This document shows, one piece after another, positions 1 through 8,792 of a stretch of 64,000 nt of DNA. The DNA comes from Streptomyces sp. RKND-216 (GTDB taxonomy: Bacteria; Actinomycetota; Actinomycetes; Streptomycetales; Streptomycetaceae), in NCBI RefSeq assembly GCF_004795255.1, contig NZ_SSBQ01000002.1, positions 1,800,001 through 1,864,000 on the forward strand, written 5' to 3'. The notes beneath the pieces were generated by a model. That model did not search any database, was not told the DNA's origin, and worked only from the letters and a program-made list of their open reading frames with translations. How positions within the stretch are numbered: position 1 is the first letter of the stretch; each line of letters opens with the position of its first letter. The position numbers were made by a program, and so were the translations under genes.

Positions 1-159
1 TGCGGCCAGAGGGTGTCCCGATAGCCTGCGCTGAGCGAGAATGTGCGCTTGCGGAGCGCGGACCCGGGTTACCCGAAAGTACGATGGCAGTCTCGGCGCG
101 CACCGCGCGGAGAAGCAGCAGTCCCCTGGCCCGGCCGGGGAGGCACCAGGGAGGCGAGC

Positions 160-786
160 GTGACGATCGAGCAGACAGCAGCAGAGGCGCGCCCCCGCGG
201 CACGCGCCTGCCGCGCAGGGCCCGACGCAACCAGCTCCTGGGCGCCGCCCAGGAGGTGTTCGTCGCACAGGGCTACCACTCAGCGGCGATGGACGACATC
301 GCGGACCGCGCGGGCGTCAGCAAACCAGTGCTCTACCAGCACTTCCCCGGGAAGCTCGACCTCTACCTCGCGCTGCTCGACCAGCACTGCGACGCGCTCC
401 TCCAGCAGGTGCGCAACGCGCTGGAGTCGACCCACGACAACAAGCAGCGGGTCGCGGCCACGATGGACGCCTACTTCGGCTTCGTCGAGGACGAGGGCGG
501 CGCGTTCCGGCTGGTCTTCGAGTCCGACCTGACCAACGAACCAGCCGTGCGCGAGCGTGTGGACCGGGTGAGCCTGGACTGCGCGAAGGCCGTCTGCGGG
601 ATCATCGCCGAGGACACCAAGCTGCCCTCCGACCAGGCGATGCTGCTGGCGGTGGGCCTGTGCGGGATGGCGCAGATCACCGCCCGGTACTGGCTGGGCG
701 CCGGCCAGCGCATCCCACGCGACGCGGCGGCCCGCCTGATCTCGTCGCTGTCCTGGCGCGGCATCGCCGGTTTCCCCATGCAGTGA
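160..786 (+). CDS. TetR/AcrR family transcriptional regulator
   Basis: This 208-residue protein is a one-domain repressor of the TetR type. Residues about 20-66 form the DNA-binding helix-turn-helix: the segment MDDIADRAGVSKPVLYQHF is the classic TetR recognition helix with its YxHF ending. The remaining helices form the ligand and dimerisation domain. I chose the GTG at 160 because AGGGAGG lies about 5 bases upstream; an in-frame GTG at 43 would add a basic tail with no ribosome site. It is followed on the same strand by the DUF3107 gene, a pairing common in actinomycetes. Ligand and targets cannot be told from sequence. Confidence 0.9.
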   Translation: MTIEQTAAEARPRGTRLPRRARRNQLLGAAQEVFVAQGYHSAAMDDIADRAGVSKPVLYQHFPGKLDLYLALLDQHCDALLQQVRNALESTHDNKQRVAATMDAYFGFVEDEGGAFRLVFESDLTNEPAVRERVDRVSLDCAKAVCGIIAEDTKLPSDQAMLLAVGLCGMAQITARYWLGAGQRIPRDAAARLISSLSWRGIAGFPMQ

Positions 787-932
787 GCCCGCAGCGGGCC
801 CACCGCTCGGGCCGGGCCGCGCCCCGGTGTTCGCTGTCGGCATGCGGGCGGGGCCCTCGGCGTGATGCCCGGGGGAGCTAATCTGTGCTGCGTACGGCGC
901 GGCTGTCCGCGCACCCCGACCGTCGGAGGGAC

Positions 933-1166
933 ATGGCCGTGGAGGTCAAGATCGGCGTGCAGCACGCGCCCCGCGAGATCGTCATCGAGAGCCGGCAGAG
1001 CGCCGAGGAGGTCCAGGCCGCCGTGGAGGCGGCGCTGGGCAAGAACAGCGCGTTGCTCTCCCTCGAGGACGAGCACGGCCGCCGGGTCCTGGTGCCGTCC
1101 GACAAGGTGGCCTACGTCGAGATCGGCGAGCAGGCCGGACGGAAGGTCGGCTTCGGCGCGCTCTGA
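933..1166 (+). CDS. DUF3107 family small protein
   Basis: This is a 77-residue acidic protein that I recognise as DUF3107, a small actinobacterial family of unknown function. It begins MAVEVKIGVQ and ends in GRKVGFGAL, both typical of the family, and its length is normal. The ATG at 933 is preceded by GGAGGG at 925-930. It sits about 150 bases after the TetR gene on the same strand and is closed by a strong hairpin at 1198-1229, so it may form a short unit with the regulator. No catalytic motif is visible. Confidence 0.85.
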   Translation: MAVEVKIGVQHAPREIVIESRQSAEEVQAAVEAALGKNSALLSLEDEHGRRVLVPSDKVAYVEIGEQAGRKVGFGAL

Positions 1167-1197
1167 CGACGCGTCCGGGGCACACTCCGAACACCCC

Positions 1198-1229
1198 GTG
1201 GGGTACGGGAGTTGACTCCCGTACCCCAC
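1198..1229 (+). terminator. Hairpin terminator after the DUF3107 gene
   Basis: A perfect 15-base inverted repeat (arms 1198-1212 and 1215-1229) lies 32 bases after the DUF3107 stop. There is no U-tract, as usual in high-GC actinomycetes. Confidence 0.7.
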
Positions 1230-1357
1230 ACGTGTATGCGCGGGGCGCCTGTTCTCCGCCCGTACGCCCGATGTTCACCTTCACAGCAGTTTCACGTTCT
1301 GCGCGGCGAGGGTAGGACCGGATCGACCGGCTCCGCACCAATGGCTCGGGAGGTCCT

Positions 1358-1639
1358 GTGGTGGCGTACGCACTCTGCTCGGCGATCGTCGGACTGGCCC
1401 TGGCATGGGCCGCAGCACACCGGCTTTCCGGGCGGCTGCCGCAACGCAGCCTGGTGCTGCCGACGGGCGCGGGCGGCGGACTGGTGGGCGGGCTGGTGGC
1501 CTACGCGGTGATGGGCCCGGGCAACCTCGGCCTCGCCCTGGTGATCTCGGCGGCCGTGAGCGTGGCGATGCTCTCGCTCCTCCACGGGCGCTCCGCCCGC
1601 CCCGCCCCGCGCGCGACGGCCGCGCCCCGCATCCCCTGA
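1358..1639 (+). CDS. Small two-helix membrane protein, unknown function
   Basis: A protein of about 92 residues with two hydrophobic stretches: residues 2-18 (AYALCSAIVGLALAWAA) and about 38-70, separated by a short basic loop, and ending in a Pro/Arg-rich tail. GTG codons stand at 1358 and 1361; GGAGGT at 1349-1354 favours the second. I do not recognise the family. It lies alone between two hairpins (1198-1229 and 1649-1673), so it is probably transcribed by itself. Confidence 0.6.
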   Translation: MVAYALCSAIVGLALAWAAAHRLSGRLPQRSLVLPTGAGGGLVGGLVAYAVMGPGNLGLALVISAAVSVAMLSLLHGRSARPAPRATAAPRIP

Positions 1640-1648
1640 CACCGGTGA

Positions 1649-1673
1649 CCGGGGCGGCGGCCCGCCGCCCCGG
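1649..1673. terminator. Hairpin between convergent genes
   Basis: A 12-base GC inverted repeat (1649-1660 and 1662-1673) lies between the stop of the small membrane gene and the stop of the convergent ferritin-like gene. It could end transcription from both sides. Confidence 0.55.
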
Positions 1674-1684
1674 GCGGGCGAGCG

Positions 1685-2431
1685 CTACGCGGCGAGCCCG
1701 AGGGCGGCCATCCGCTTGGTGTGGGCCTCGGTGATGCGGGAGAACATGCGCCCGACCTCAGCGAGGTCGAATCCGTCGGCCAGCCCGCCCACGAGCATCG
1801 TCGACAGCGCATCCCGGTCGGCGACGACCCGCTGCGCCTGCGCCAGCGCCTCGCCCATCAGGCGCCGCGCCCACAGCGCGAGCCGGCCGCCCACCCGGGC
1901 GTCGGCGTCGATCGCGGCGCGCACCTTCTCGACCGCGAAGCCGGAGTGTCCCGTGTCGTCCAGCACCGCGAGCATCAGCGCGCGGGTGTCCGCGTCCAGC
2001 CGGGCCGCGACCTCGCGGTAGAAGTCGGAGGCGATGGAGTCGCCGACGTACGCCTTGATCAGACCCTCCAGCCAGTCGGAAGGCGCGGTGAGCCGGTGGA
2101 ACTCGTCGAGCGGCGCGGCGAACGGCTCCATGGCCTGCGTGGGGTCCGCATCGATCTCCGCCAGCCGCCGCCGCAGCCGCTCGAAGTGCTGGAACTCCGC
2201 GGACGCCATCGCCGCGAGCTGCGCCTTGTCCGCCAGGGTCGGCGCGAGCTTCGCGTCCTCCGCGAGCCTTTCGAAGGCCGCCAGTTCCCCGTAGGCCAGG
2301 GCGCCGAGCAGGTCCACGACGGCGGCCCGGTACTGCGGGTCGGCGGCGGCCTGCTCCCAGCTCTGCGCGGCGATGCCGGTGGCCGCGGCGTCGCGGCCGG
2401 CGGCGTCGGTGTGTGTGTCGGGCGTCTCCAT
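1685..2431 (-). CDS. Ferritin-like fold protein, MiaE-like
   Basis: A 248-residue helical protein of the MiaE_2 type, related to the non-haem di-iron tRNA hydroxylase MiaE. Carboxylate and histidine positions typical of a ferritin-like four-helix bundle are visible: E-L-A-A-F-E-R-L near residue 55, E-F-Q-H-F-E-R near 83, and further acid/His residues in the second half. True MiaE activity on 2-methylthio-isopentenyl tRNA is not shown; the family name in actinobacteria is only by fold. The ATG at 2431 starts METPDTHTD; longer forms would run through a proline-rich intergenic stretch. It is divergent from the DEAD-box helicase, a neighbour it often has in Streptomyces. Confidence 0.8.
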   Translation of the reverse strand: METPDTHTDAAGRDAAATGIAAQSWEQAAADPQYRAAVVDLLGALAYGELAAFERLAEDAKLAPTLADKAQLAAMASAEFQHFERLRRRLAEIDADPTQAMEPFAAPLDEFHRLTAPSDWLEGLIKAYVGDSIASDFYREVAARLDADTRALMLAVLDDTGHSGFAVEKVRAAIDADARVGGRLALWARRLMGEALAQAQRVVADRDALSTMLVGGLADGFDLAEVGRMFSRITEAHTKRMAALGLAA

Positions 2432-2855
2432 AGCCCAGCACGATAGCCCTCCCCACCAGGACCGGAACCCCGCAGCCCCGCTCCGGCGACCGCAGGTGTG
2501 AAGTCGTACACACCCGTCGTCCCGGTACACCTGCGCGGATCCGGGGTACAGTGCTATAGGAGCCCGCCGGACACGGGGGGCCCGACGCATATCGCGGATG
2601 CCCGGTCGGTGGCCCGATCGGCTCCGACCCGACAAGCCCTCCACGTGGCTGGGTGCACCGAGCACCGGCCACGTTCCATGAGGGACCGCTCGCGCGAGAT
2701 GAGCGCCAGAGCGATGAGCTAGTGGTCCCGCGCCGACCGGTGGACCAGGCCGCAGGAAGGCCCCCGCCGCAACCGGCCACGGTACTGACCCGCCTCGCTC
2801 CACCGGGCCCCACCGGTGCCGCCTCGCCTCGCGTCACACAGAAGAGGCAAGCATC
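2432..2855. other. Divergent intergenic region, 424 bases
   Basis: This gap separates the MiaE-like gene (minus) from the helicase gene (plus) and must hold promoters for both. I see no convincing -10/-35 pair, structured RNA or small gene. A short imperfect palindrome (GTGTGAAGTCGTACACAC, 2497-2514) is present. Confidence 0.4.
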
Positions 2856-4511
2856 CTGTCCACCACATTCCGAGAGCTCGGAATCCTCTCCGAGACCGCC
2901 GAGGCCCTCGAGGCCGTCGGCATCACGTCCCCCTTCCCCATCCAGGAGATGACCCTTCCGGTCGCGCTCGGCGGCTCGGACGTCATCGGCCAGGCGAAGA
3001 CCGGTACCGGCAAGACGCTCGGTTTCGGGCTGCCGCTCCTGGAGACCGTGACCGTCCCCGCCGACGTCGAGCTGGGCCGGGCGAAGCCCGAGCAGCTGAC
3101 GGAGGCGCCGCAGGCGCTGGTGGTCGTTCCCACCCGTGAGCTGTGCCAGCAGGTCAGCAACGACCTGCTCACCGCGGGCAAGGTCCGCAACGTCCGCGTG
3201 CTGTCCATCTACGGCGGCCGGGCGTACGAGCCGCAGGTCGAGGCGCTGCGGAAGGGCGTCGACGTGGTCGTCGGCACCCCCGGCCGCCTGCTCGACCTGG
3301 CCGGCCAGCGCAAGCTCGACCTGTCGCACGTCAAGGCCCTCGTCCTCGACGAGGCCGACGAGATGCTGGACCTCGGCTTCCTGCCGGACGTCGAGAAGAT
3401 CATCCAGCTGCTGCCGGCGAAGCGGCAGACGATGCTGTTCTCGGCCACCATGCCGGGCCAGGTCATCTCCCTCGCCCGCCGGTACATGAACCAGCCCACG
3501 CACATCCGGGCCACCGCCCCCGACGACCACGGCCACACGGTCGCCAACACCGAGCAGCACGTCTTCCGCGCGCACTCGATGGACAAGCCGGAGATGGTCG
3601 CCCGCATCCTCCAGGCCGAGGGCCGCGGCCTGGCGATGATCTTCTGCCGCACCAAGCGCACCGCGGCCGACATCGCCGAGCAGCTCTCCCGCCGCGGCTT
3701 CGCCGCCGGCGCCGTACACGGCGACCTGGGCCAGGGCGCCCGCGAGCAGGCGCTGCGCGCCTTCCGCAACGGCAAGGTCGACGTGCTGGTCTGCACCGAC
3801 GTCGCGGCCCGCGGCATCGACGTCGACAACGTCACACACGTGATCAACTACCAGACGCCCGAGGACGAGAAGACGTACCTGCACCGCATCGGCCGTACCG
3901 GCCGCGCGGGCAACTCGGGTACGGCCGTCACGCTGGTCGACTGGGACGACATCCCGCGCTGGCAGCTGATCAACAAGGCGCTGGAGCTGTCCTTCCCGGA
4001 CCCGGAGGAGACCTACTCCACCTCGCCTCACCTGCACGAGGCGCTCGGCATCCCCGAGGGCATCAAGGGTGTTCTGCCGCGCTCCGAGCGCACCCGGGCC
4101 GGCCTCGCCGCCGAGGAGATCGAGGACCTCGGCGAGACCGGGCCGCGCGGCGCGCGCGGCGGCCGCGGTGGACGCGGCGGTGCCCGCTCGGGCGGAGACG
4201 CCACCGAGCGTCCGAGCCGTGAGCGGAGGTCGCGCCCGCGCCGGCGCACGCGTGGCGGGCAACCCCTCGAGGCGGCGGCCGAGACCGCGGCTCCGGCGGC
4301 GGCACCCGGCCAGAGTGCGCCGGAAGGCGCGGCCCGCAAGCCCCGGCGGCGGCGCCGCACCCGGAGCGGTGCGGCAGCGGCAGCCGGTGGCGCCGTCGCC
4401 GAAGTCCCGGCTGAGCCGCAGGCGTCCGGCGGCGCGGAGGGCGGCGCGGCAGCCAAGCCCCGTCGTCGCCGTCGCACCCGCGGCGGATCCGCCTCCGCTG
4501 CGGAGAGCTGA
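2856..4511 (+). CDS. DEAD-box ATP-dependent RNA helicase
   Basis: A superfamily 2 RNA helicase of about 551 residues that unwinds or remodels RNA using ATP. Motifs run in order: Q motif ending PFPIQ (about residues 26-30), Walker A AKTGTGKT (47-54), PTREL, TPGR, DEAD in VLDEADEMLD, SAT, and HRIGRTGRAG near residue 350. The last 150 residues are a disordered tail rich in RGG-like repeats and KPRRRRRTR blocks, typical of actinobacterial cold-shock or ribosome-assembly helicases. The first ATG (2949) would delete the Q motif. The conserved reading continues upstream to a CTG at 2856 preceded by GAGG at 2844-2847, and I saw no ATG, GTG or TTG in frame, so CTG is the likely start. Confidence 0.92.
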   Translation: MSTTFRELGILSETAEALEAVGITSPFPIQEMTLPVALGGSDVIGQAKTGTGKTLGFGLPLLETVTVPADVELGRAKPEQLTEAPQALVVVPTRELCQQVSNDLLTAGKVRNVRVLSIYGGRAYEPQVEALRKGVDVVVGTPGRLLDLAGQRKLDLSHVKALVLDEADEMLDLGFLPDVEKIIQLLPAKRQTMLFSATMPGQVISLARRYMNQPTHIRATAPDDHGHTVANTEQHVFRAHSMDKPEMVARILQAEGRGLAMIFCRTKRTAADIAEQLSRRGFAAGAVHGDLGQGAREQALRAFRNGKVDVLVCTDVAARGIDVDNVTHVINYQTPEDEKTYLHRIGRTGRAGNSGTAVTLVDWDDIPRWQLINKALELSFPDPEETYSTSPHLHEALGIPEGIKGVLPRSERTRAGLAAEEIEDLGETGPRGARGGRGGRGGARSGGDATERPSRERRSRPRRRTRGGQPLEAAAETAAPAAAPGQSAPEGAARKPRRRRRTRSGAAAAAGGAVAEVPAEPQASGGAEGGAAAKPRRRRRTRGGSASAAES

Positions 4512-4520
4512 ACCCCCTGA

Positions 4521-4551
4521 CCGGTCGGCCGGGCCCTGCCCGGCCGACCGG
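4521..4551 (+). terminator. First terminator after the helicase gene
   Basis: A perfect 13-base stem (4521-4533 with 4539-4551) and 5-base loop begins 9 bases after the helicase stop. Confidence 0.75.
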
Positions 4552-4599
4552 ACGCACGCGACGGGCGGGCTCGCACGAGCCCGCCCGTCGCGTGCGTCC
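4550..4599 (+). terminator. Second, longer terminator hairpin
   Basis: A stem of about 23 bases (4550-4572 with 4577-4599) overlaps the first hairpin by two bases, giving a tandem terminator between the helicase and the hydrolase gene. Confidence 0.7.
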
Positions 4600-4776
4600 G
4601 GGTGTGGCATCGTGCCGGCGCCACTCCCCCCGCGCGGGGCTGCGTGAACCGTCGGGCCGGGGCGCGGCTCGCTCCGGCGCGCCCTTCCGCGCCTCGCGGC
4701 CGGGCGGCCCCGGGGTCGGCGGGGAACGCGCCCCGCGGTTCTCGCCGCGGCACCGCGCACGCGGTAGCGTCACGGC

Positions 4777-5643
4777 ATGAGCCGACCGCCCCTCCTCGAA
4801 CTCCCCCACGGTGCGCGTGCGCACCGGCTCCCCACCGCGCGCGGCCCGTTCGCCGTCCACGAGATGGGCTCCGCCACCCGCGGCACCGCCTTGCTGATCC
4901 CCGGTTTCACGGGCAGCAAGGAGGACTTCATCGGCCTTCTGGAGCCGCTGGCTCACGAGGGATACCGTGTGGTCGCCGTGGACGGGCGCGGGCAGTACGA
5001 GACGGGCGGACCGCGCGACGAGAGCGCGTACGCCCCGGAGGAGCTGGCGGCCGACGTCCTGGCGGTCGCCGAGACGCTGAAGGCGGAGCACCCGCTGCAC
5101 CTGGTCGGGCACTCGCTCGGGGGCCTGGTCGCCCGCGCCGCCGTGTTCCGCGACCGCACGCCGTTCGCCTCGCTGACGCTGATGAGCAGCGGTCCGGGTG
5201 CCGTCTGCACGACCCAGCAGTCGCGGCTGAAGATGCTGCTCGGCGCGCTGCCGGTGATGGAGATGGAGGACGTCTGGCGGGCGATGCGGGAGCTGGACCC
5301 GCCGGAGGCGGCGGACGACCTGACGCCCCCGGCGGTGGCGGAGTTCCTGCACCATCGCTGGCTGGCCAACGTGCCCGAGCAGCTGATCGCCACCGCACAG
5401 CAGCTGCTCACCGAGCCGGACCGCACGGCGGAGCTGACGGAACTGGCCGCGACGGGCATGCCGGTGCACGTGTTGTCCGGGGAGCTGGACTACGCGTGGC
5501 CGGTACCGCAGATCGACGCGCTGGCCGCGGCGATCGGCGCGCGGCGGACCGTGATCACCGGCGCCGAACACTCGCCGAACGCGGACCAGCCGCAGCAGAC
5601 CGCGCAGGCCCTGCTGGCCGGCTGGGCAACCCCCGCGCGCTGA
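4777..5643 (+). CDS. Alpha/beta hydrolase
   Basis: A 288-residue cytoplasmic hydrolase with a complete catalytic triad. The nucleophile Ser113 sits in GHSLGG, the acid is probably Asp238 in SGELDYAWP, and His265 lies in GAEHSPN. IPGFTGSK near residue 41 supplies the oxyanion-hole loop. Substrate is unknown; esterase or lipase-like activity is likely. It follows the tandem terminators, so it has its own promoter in the 4600-4776 gap. The next gene downstream is a decayed regulator on the other strand. Confidence 0.85.
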   Translation: MSRPPLLELPHGARAHRLPTARGPFAVHEMGSATRGTALLIPGFTGSKEDFIGLLEPLAHEGYRVVAVDGRGQYETGGPRDESAYAPEELAADVLAVAETLKAEHPLHLVGHSLGGLVARAAVFRDRTPFASLTLMSSGPGAVCTTQQSRLKMLLGALPVMEMEDVWRAMRELDPPEAADDLTPPAVAEFLHHRWLANVPEQLIATAQQLLTEPDRTAELTELAATGMPVHVLSGELDYAWPVPQIDALAAAIGARRTVITGAEHSPNADQPQQTAQALLAGWATPAR

Positions 5644-5683
5644 CGGGCGACGGCAGGACCGAGGGGAGTTCCCGCCGACATGC

Positions 5684-6060
5684 TCAGGGCGCGTCGGCGG
5701 TGAGGTACCGCCGCACGGTGGGCCCGAGCCAGGCGACGATCTCGTCCCGGCTCATCGCCGCGGCGGGCGGCAGCCGCAGCACGTAGCGGGCCAGCGCCAT
5801 GCCGAGGATCTGCGCGGCGACGAGTGCGGCGCGCCGCGGCGCCTGCCCGGGCACCGGGCACACCCTGGCGACGACGGGTCCGAGCTGCTCGCGGAAGATG
5901 TGCCGCATGCGGGCCGCGCCCGCTTCGTTGGGGACACCGCCACGCAGCAGGGCGGTGAGCGTCCCGTCCTGCTCCCAGCGGGCGAGGAAGTGCCCGACAG
6001 GCGCGCAGGATCGCGGCGCGAGTGGCGTCAGAGTACGTCGCCTGGGCGGATGGCGCTGCC
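5684..6060 (-). pseudogene. TetR-type regulator with its DNA-binding domain deleted
   Basis: From 5998 down to 5684 the minus strand encodes a good TetR_C_16-type ligand domain: VGHFLARWEQDGTLTALL, then QLGPVVARVCP and EEIVAWLGP-like residues at the C terminus. Just upstream, in another frame, 6045-6001 encodes ATYSDATRAAILRAC, the usual first lines of a TetR helix-turn-helix. The roughly 60 residues expected between them (recognition helix and linker) are absent and the frame is lost at about 6000. I therefore read this as an internal deletion that destroyed the regulator. No start codon with a ribosome site is visible. The exact upstream boundary is uncertain. Confidence 0.65.
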
Positions 6061-6210
6061 GACGAGACCTCGCTGCGCGCGGCCCTGAACGCCTGGACGG
6101 GTACACCCGCCGCGGAGACGGCGCCTGACCACGCCGCCCGGCACGGCCGGTCCCCAGCCCGTGAACCCGCGCGCGTCCCCCGGCCCCACGATTGGGGGAC
6201 GCGGGCCGGG

Positions 6211-6819
6211 TCAGCCGTTGCCGGAGACGAACCGCGTGACGCCGTTGGCGATCTGCTGGACGGCGATGGCGGACAGCAGCATCCCGGAGAGCCGGGTCAC
6301 CAGCACCACGCCGCCGTCCTTGATGACGCGGATGACCAGCAGCGAGTAGCGCATCACCAGCCACAGCACGAGGTGCATGGCGACGATCGCGCTCCACACT
6401 GCGAGCTGGCCGCCCCAGCCGTCCGCGCGCTGTACGGCGAGGATCACCGACACGATGGCGCCCGGCCCCGCCAGCAGCGGCATGCCGAGCGGGACCAGGG
6501 CCGCGTTGACGTCCTTGGTCTGCGAGGGCTCGTCCGCCTTGCCGGTGAGGAGGTCCAGCGCGACCAGCAGCAGGAGCAGTCCCCCTGCGACCATCAGGGC
6601 CGGCACCGAGACGTGCAGGTAGTCGAGGATCTGCCGGCCGCAGATGCCGAAGACGGTGATCACGCCGAACGCGACGGCCGTGGCCTGGAGCGCCATCCGG
6701 CGCTGCACCTTGGCGGGACGCCCGGAGGTGAGGCCCAGGAACACCGGGGTGATCCCCGGCGGGTCCATGATCACGAAAAGGGTGAGAAAGACGGATCCGA
6801 AGAGAGCGGCGTCGAACAC
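6211..6819 (-). CDS. MarC family integral membrane protein
   Basis: A 202-residue, six-helix membrane protein of the MarC/SnatA (NAAT) family. The family hallmark near the N terminus is FVIMDPPGITPVFLGLT, and GMPLLAGPGAIVSVIL near the middle is the second conserved block. E. coli relatives were once linked to multiple resistance, but that role was withdrawn; some members export small neutral amino acids. The GTG at 6819 was chosen because upstream sequence becomes Pro/Arg rich; its ribosome site is weak. The PHP phosphoesterase gene ends 204 bases upstream on the same strand. Confidence 0.88.
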   Translation of the reverse strand: MFDAALFGSVFLTLFVIMDPPGITPVFLGLTSGRPAKVQRRMALQATAVAFGVITVFGICGRQILDYLHVSVPALMVAGGLLLLLVALDLLTGKADEPSQTKDVNAALVPLGMPLLAGPGAIVSVILAVQRADGWGGQLAVWSAIVAMHLVLWLVMRYSLLVIRVIKDGGVVLVTRLSGMLLSAIAVQQIANGVTRFVSGNG

Positions 6820-7023
6820 GAGAGGGCCTTGCGGGGTGGGGGAAGGTGACGGGGTGCGGGGCGGGGACGCACGGGCGCACGGCGCCGCGCGCCGCGTCGT
6901 GCGGCCGGGACGCGCCGCGCGCGTGGGGCCGCACGCGGGGTGGCGCAGCGTGGGGCGGAGGCGGGGGCAGACGCGCGGGCGCCGCGTCACCCGTAGGGGC
7001 CGGCGCGGCGGAAGGACCGTACG

Positions 7024-7869
7024 TCAGCCCGTGACGGGCTTCGCGCCTGACGCGCGGGCGGCGATCTCGGCGTACACGTCCGGATCGGTGGTGTGCTCGC
7101 CGAGCACGCAGGTCTTCCGGGCGCCGTGGTAGTCGCTGGAGCCGGTGGCGAGCAGGCCGAGGTCCGCGGCCATCCCGTGCAGGCGGGTGCGGGTGGCCGG
7201 TTCGTGGTCCATGTGGTCCGCCTCCAGGCCGTCGAGGCCGGCGTCGGCGAGTTCCGCGATGGCCGACTCGGGCAGCACCTCGCCGCGCTTGACGGCGAGC
7301 GGATGGGCGAAGACGGCGACACCGCCTGCGTTCTTGATCAGCCGGACGGCGTCGAACGGATTCAGCTCGTGCTTGTCGACGTACGCACGGCCGTCGTTGG
7401 CGATCCACTCGGAGGTGAACGCGTCGGTCACGGTCTCCACGACTCCGAGCTCGACCATGGCGCTGGCGATGTGCGGCCGGCCCACGGCGCCGTCACCGGC
7501 GATCTCGGCCACCCGCTCCCAGGTGACGGGGACGCCCAGCTCGCGCAGCTTGCCGACCATCGCCTGGGCTCGCGGCACCCGGTCGTCGCGCACGAGTTCG
7601 CGTTCGCGGGCCAGCTCCGGCTCCTCCGGGTCGAACAGGTAGCCCAGCATGTGCAGGGGAATGCCGTCCAGGCGGCAGGACAGCTCGATGCCGGTGACCA
7701 CCGTGAGGCCGGCGGGCACCGCGGCCCGCGCCTCCTCGTACCCGGCGACCGTGTCGTGGTCGGTGAGCGCGACGACGTCCAGACCAGCCGCGGCGGCGTT
7801 GCGCACCAGCTCGGCGGGCGCGTCGGTACCGTCCGACGCGGCGGAGTGGGTGTGCAGATCGATGCGCAC
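7024..7869 (-). CDS. PHP-domain metal phosphoesterase
   Basis: A 281-residue PHP hydrolase resembling the RNase AM / 3',5'-nucleotide bisphosphate phosphatase group. Metal ligands are visible: IDLHTHS at the start, ALTDHD near residue 38, GIELS near 62, FAHPL near 188 and GSSDYHG near 245. Such enzymes remove phosphate from nucleoside 3',5'-bisphosphates or trim RNA 5' ends using Mn or Zn. I prefer the GTG at 7869, preceded by GGAG, giving MRIDLHTHS, over a TTG at 7884. It lies upstream of marC on the same strand. Confidence 0.85.
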   Translation of the reverse strand: MRIDLHTHSAASDGTDAPAELVRNAAAAGLDVVALTDHDTVAGYEEARAAVPAGLTVVTGIELSCRLDGIPLHMLGYLFDPEEPELARERELVRDDRVPRAQAMVGKLRELGVPVTWERVAEIAGDGAVGRPHIASAMVELGVVETVTDAFTSEWIANDGRAYVDKHELNPFDAVRLIKNAGGVAVFAHPLAVKRGEVLPESAIAELADAGLDGLEADHMDHEPATRTRLHGMAADLGLLATGSSDYHGARKTCVLGEHTTDPDVYAEIAARASGAKPVTG

Positions 7870-8019
7870 GGCGGGGTGCTCCAACTACGGACAGCGAACG
7901 GCGGGCGCCCTCACTCTACCGGCAGCGCGCCCCACGGCCGGACGGCGCGGCCCGGCACCGGCGGCACGCACCGGCACCGCCCCGGGCACGCCCCCCGCAC
8001 CGCCGGACACCCCGGCCGC

Positions 8020-8658
8020 TCAGCCGACGAGACGCGGCGAGAGCGCCCCGATCGGCAGCAGGTCGACCTCCGCACCGGCGTCGCGCAGGTCGGTGAGGAC
8101 GAGTTCGTCGTAGAGGAGCAGGCCGGACTGCTCCGGCCAGACGACGGCCCACAGCCACAGCCCGCGCGCCTCACCGGCGAAGACGGCGCGGTCGGACGGA
8201 GTGCCGTGCAGCAACCAGAGCGGAGTGGGGCGGCCCGCCGCGAGCACCTTGCCGTCCGGGGGCTTTTCCACCTGGAGGTACGGGCCGGGGTCGGGCCCGT
8301 CGATACCGGCGTACCGCGCGCCGAGGCCGACACCGAGTTCCTCCGCGATCAGCAGCAGCTCACCGGGCCCGCCGAGGGGCCCCGGGCCGGAACAGGCGAC
8401 GACGGTGGCCCGTCCGCCGCTACGGTCGTCCCCAGCCCCGGCGACCCCGGTGAAGAGCCATCCGACGGGCAGCGGCCAGGGCATCCACACCGGCACCTCG
8501 GCGCGGCCGACGACGACGGCGAGCGCTTCGACGCTCGGCGGCACCACAGGCTGCAACGGGTGCACCGCTCCGTGCATCCCGCACTGCCAGGTGTCGGCGA
8601 AGAGACCGGGCGCCCGCACCCGGCCACCGCATTTCGGGCAACTGGGTTCGCCCCTCAT
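8020..8658 (-). CDS. DUF6758 family zinc-ribbon protein
   Basis: A 212-residue protein that I recognise as DUF6758, an actinomycete family of unknown role. Its N terminus has a probable zinc ribbon: Cys7-x2-Cys10 (CPKC) and Cys26 with His29 (CGMH). The body is rich in Gly, Pro and Trp with no catalytic motif visible. It lies upstream of the PHP gene on the same strand with a 150-base gap, and downstream of the SUFU-domain gene. A palindrome at 8737-8747 lies about 80 bases upstream of its start. Confidence 0.7.
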   Translation of the reverse strand: MRGEPSCPKCGGRVRAPGLFADTWQCGMHGAVHPLQPVVPPSVEALAVVVGRAEVPVWMPWPLPVGWLFTGVAGAGDDRSGGRATVVACSGPGPLGGPGELLLIAEELGVGLGARYAGIDGPDPGPYLQVEKPPDGKVLAAGRPTPLWLLHGTPSDRAVFAGEARGLWLWAVVWPEQSGLLLYDELVLTDLRDAGAEVDLLPIGALSPRLVG

Positions 8659-8736
8659 GACCCACCACGGTCCTCCCCTCCCGGCACGCCGTCAAGGACG
8701 ATCACCCGGTCGGGAAAGTGCATGCGGGTTGAATTT

Positions 8737-8747
8737 GTGAGACTCAC
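8737..8747. promoter_or_regulatory. Short palindrome upstream of the DUF6758 gene
   Basis: GTGAGACTCAC is a perfect 11-base palindrome in an AT-richer stretch (8730-8752) within the promoter region of the minus-strand DUF6758 gene. It could be an operator; the binding protein is unknown. Confidence 0.3.
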
Positions 8748-8792
8748 TAACGTTCTGCGTGCCGCACCCGATGCCGCGGGACCGAAGCGACG

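Noticed and set aside
1758..4760. A very long open frame on the minus strand opposite the helicase
   Set aside because: It is the mirror of the high-GC codon pattern of real genes on the other strand; it lacks any domain and spans two real genes and a terminator.
8737..8747. The GTGAG palindrome as a Rex operator
   Set aside because: It resembles half of the TGTGAA-type site but lacks the right spacing and sequence.
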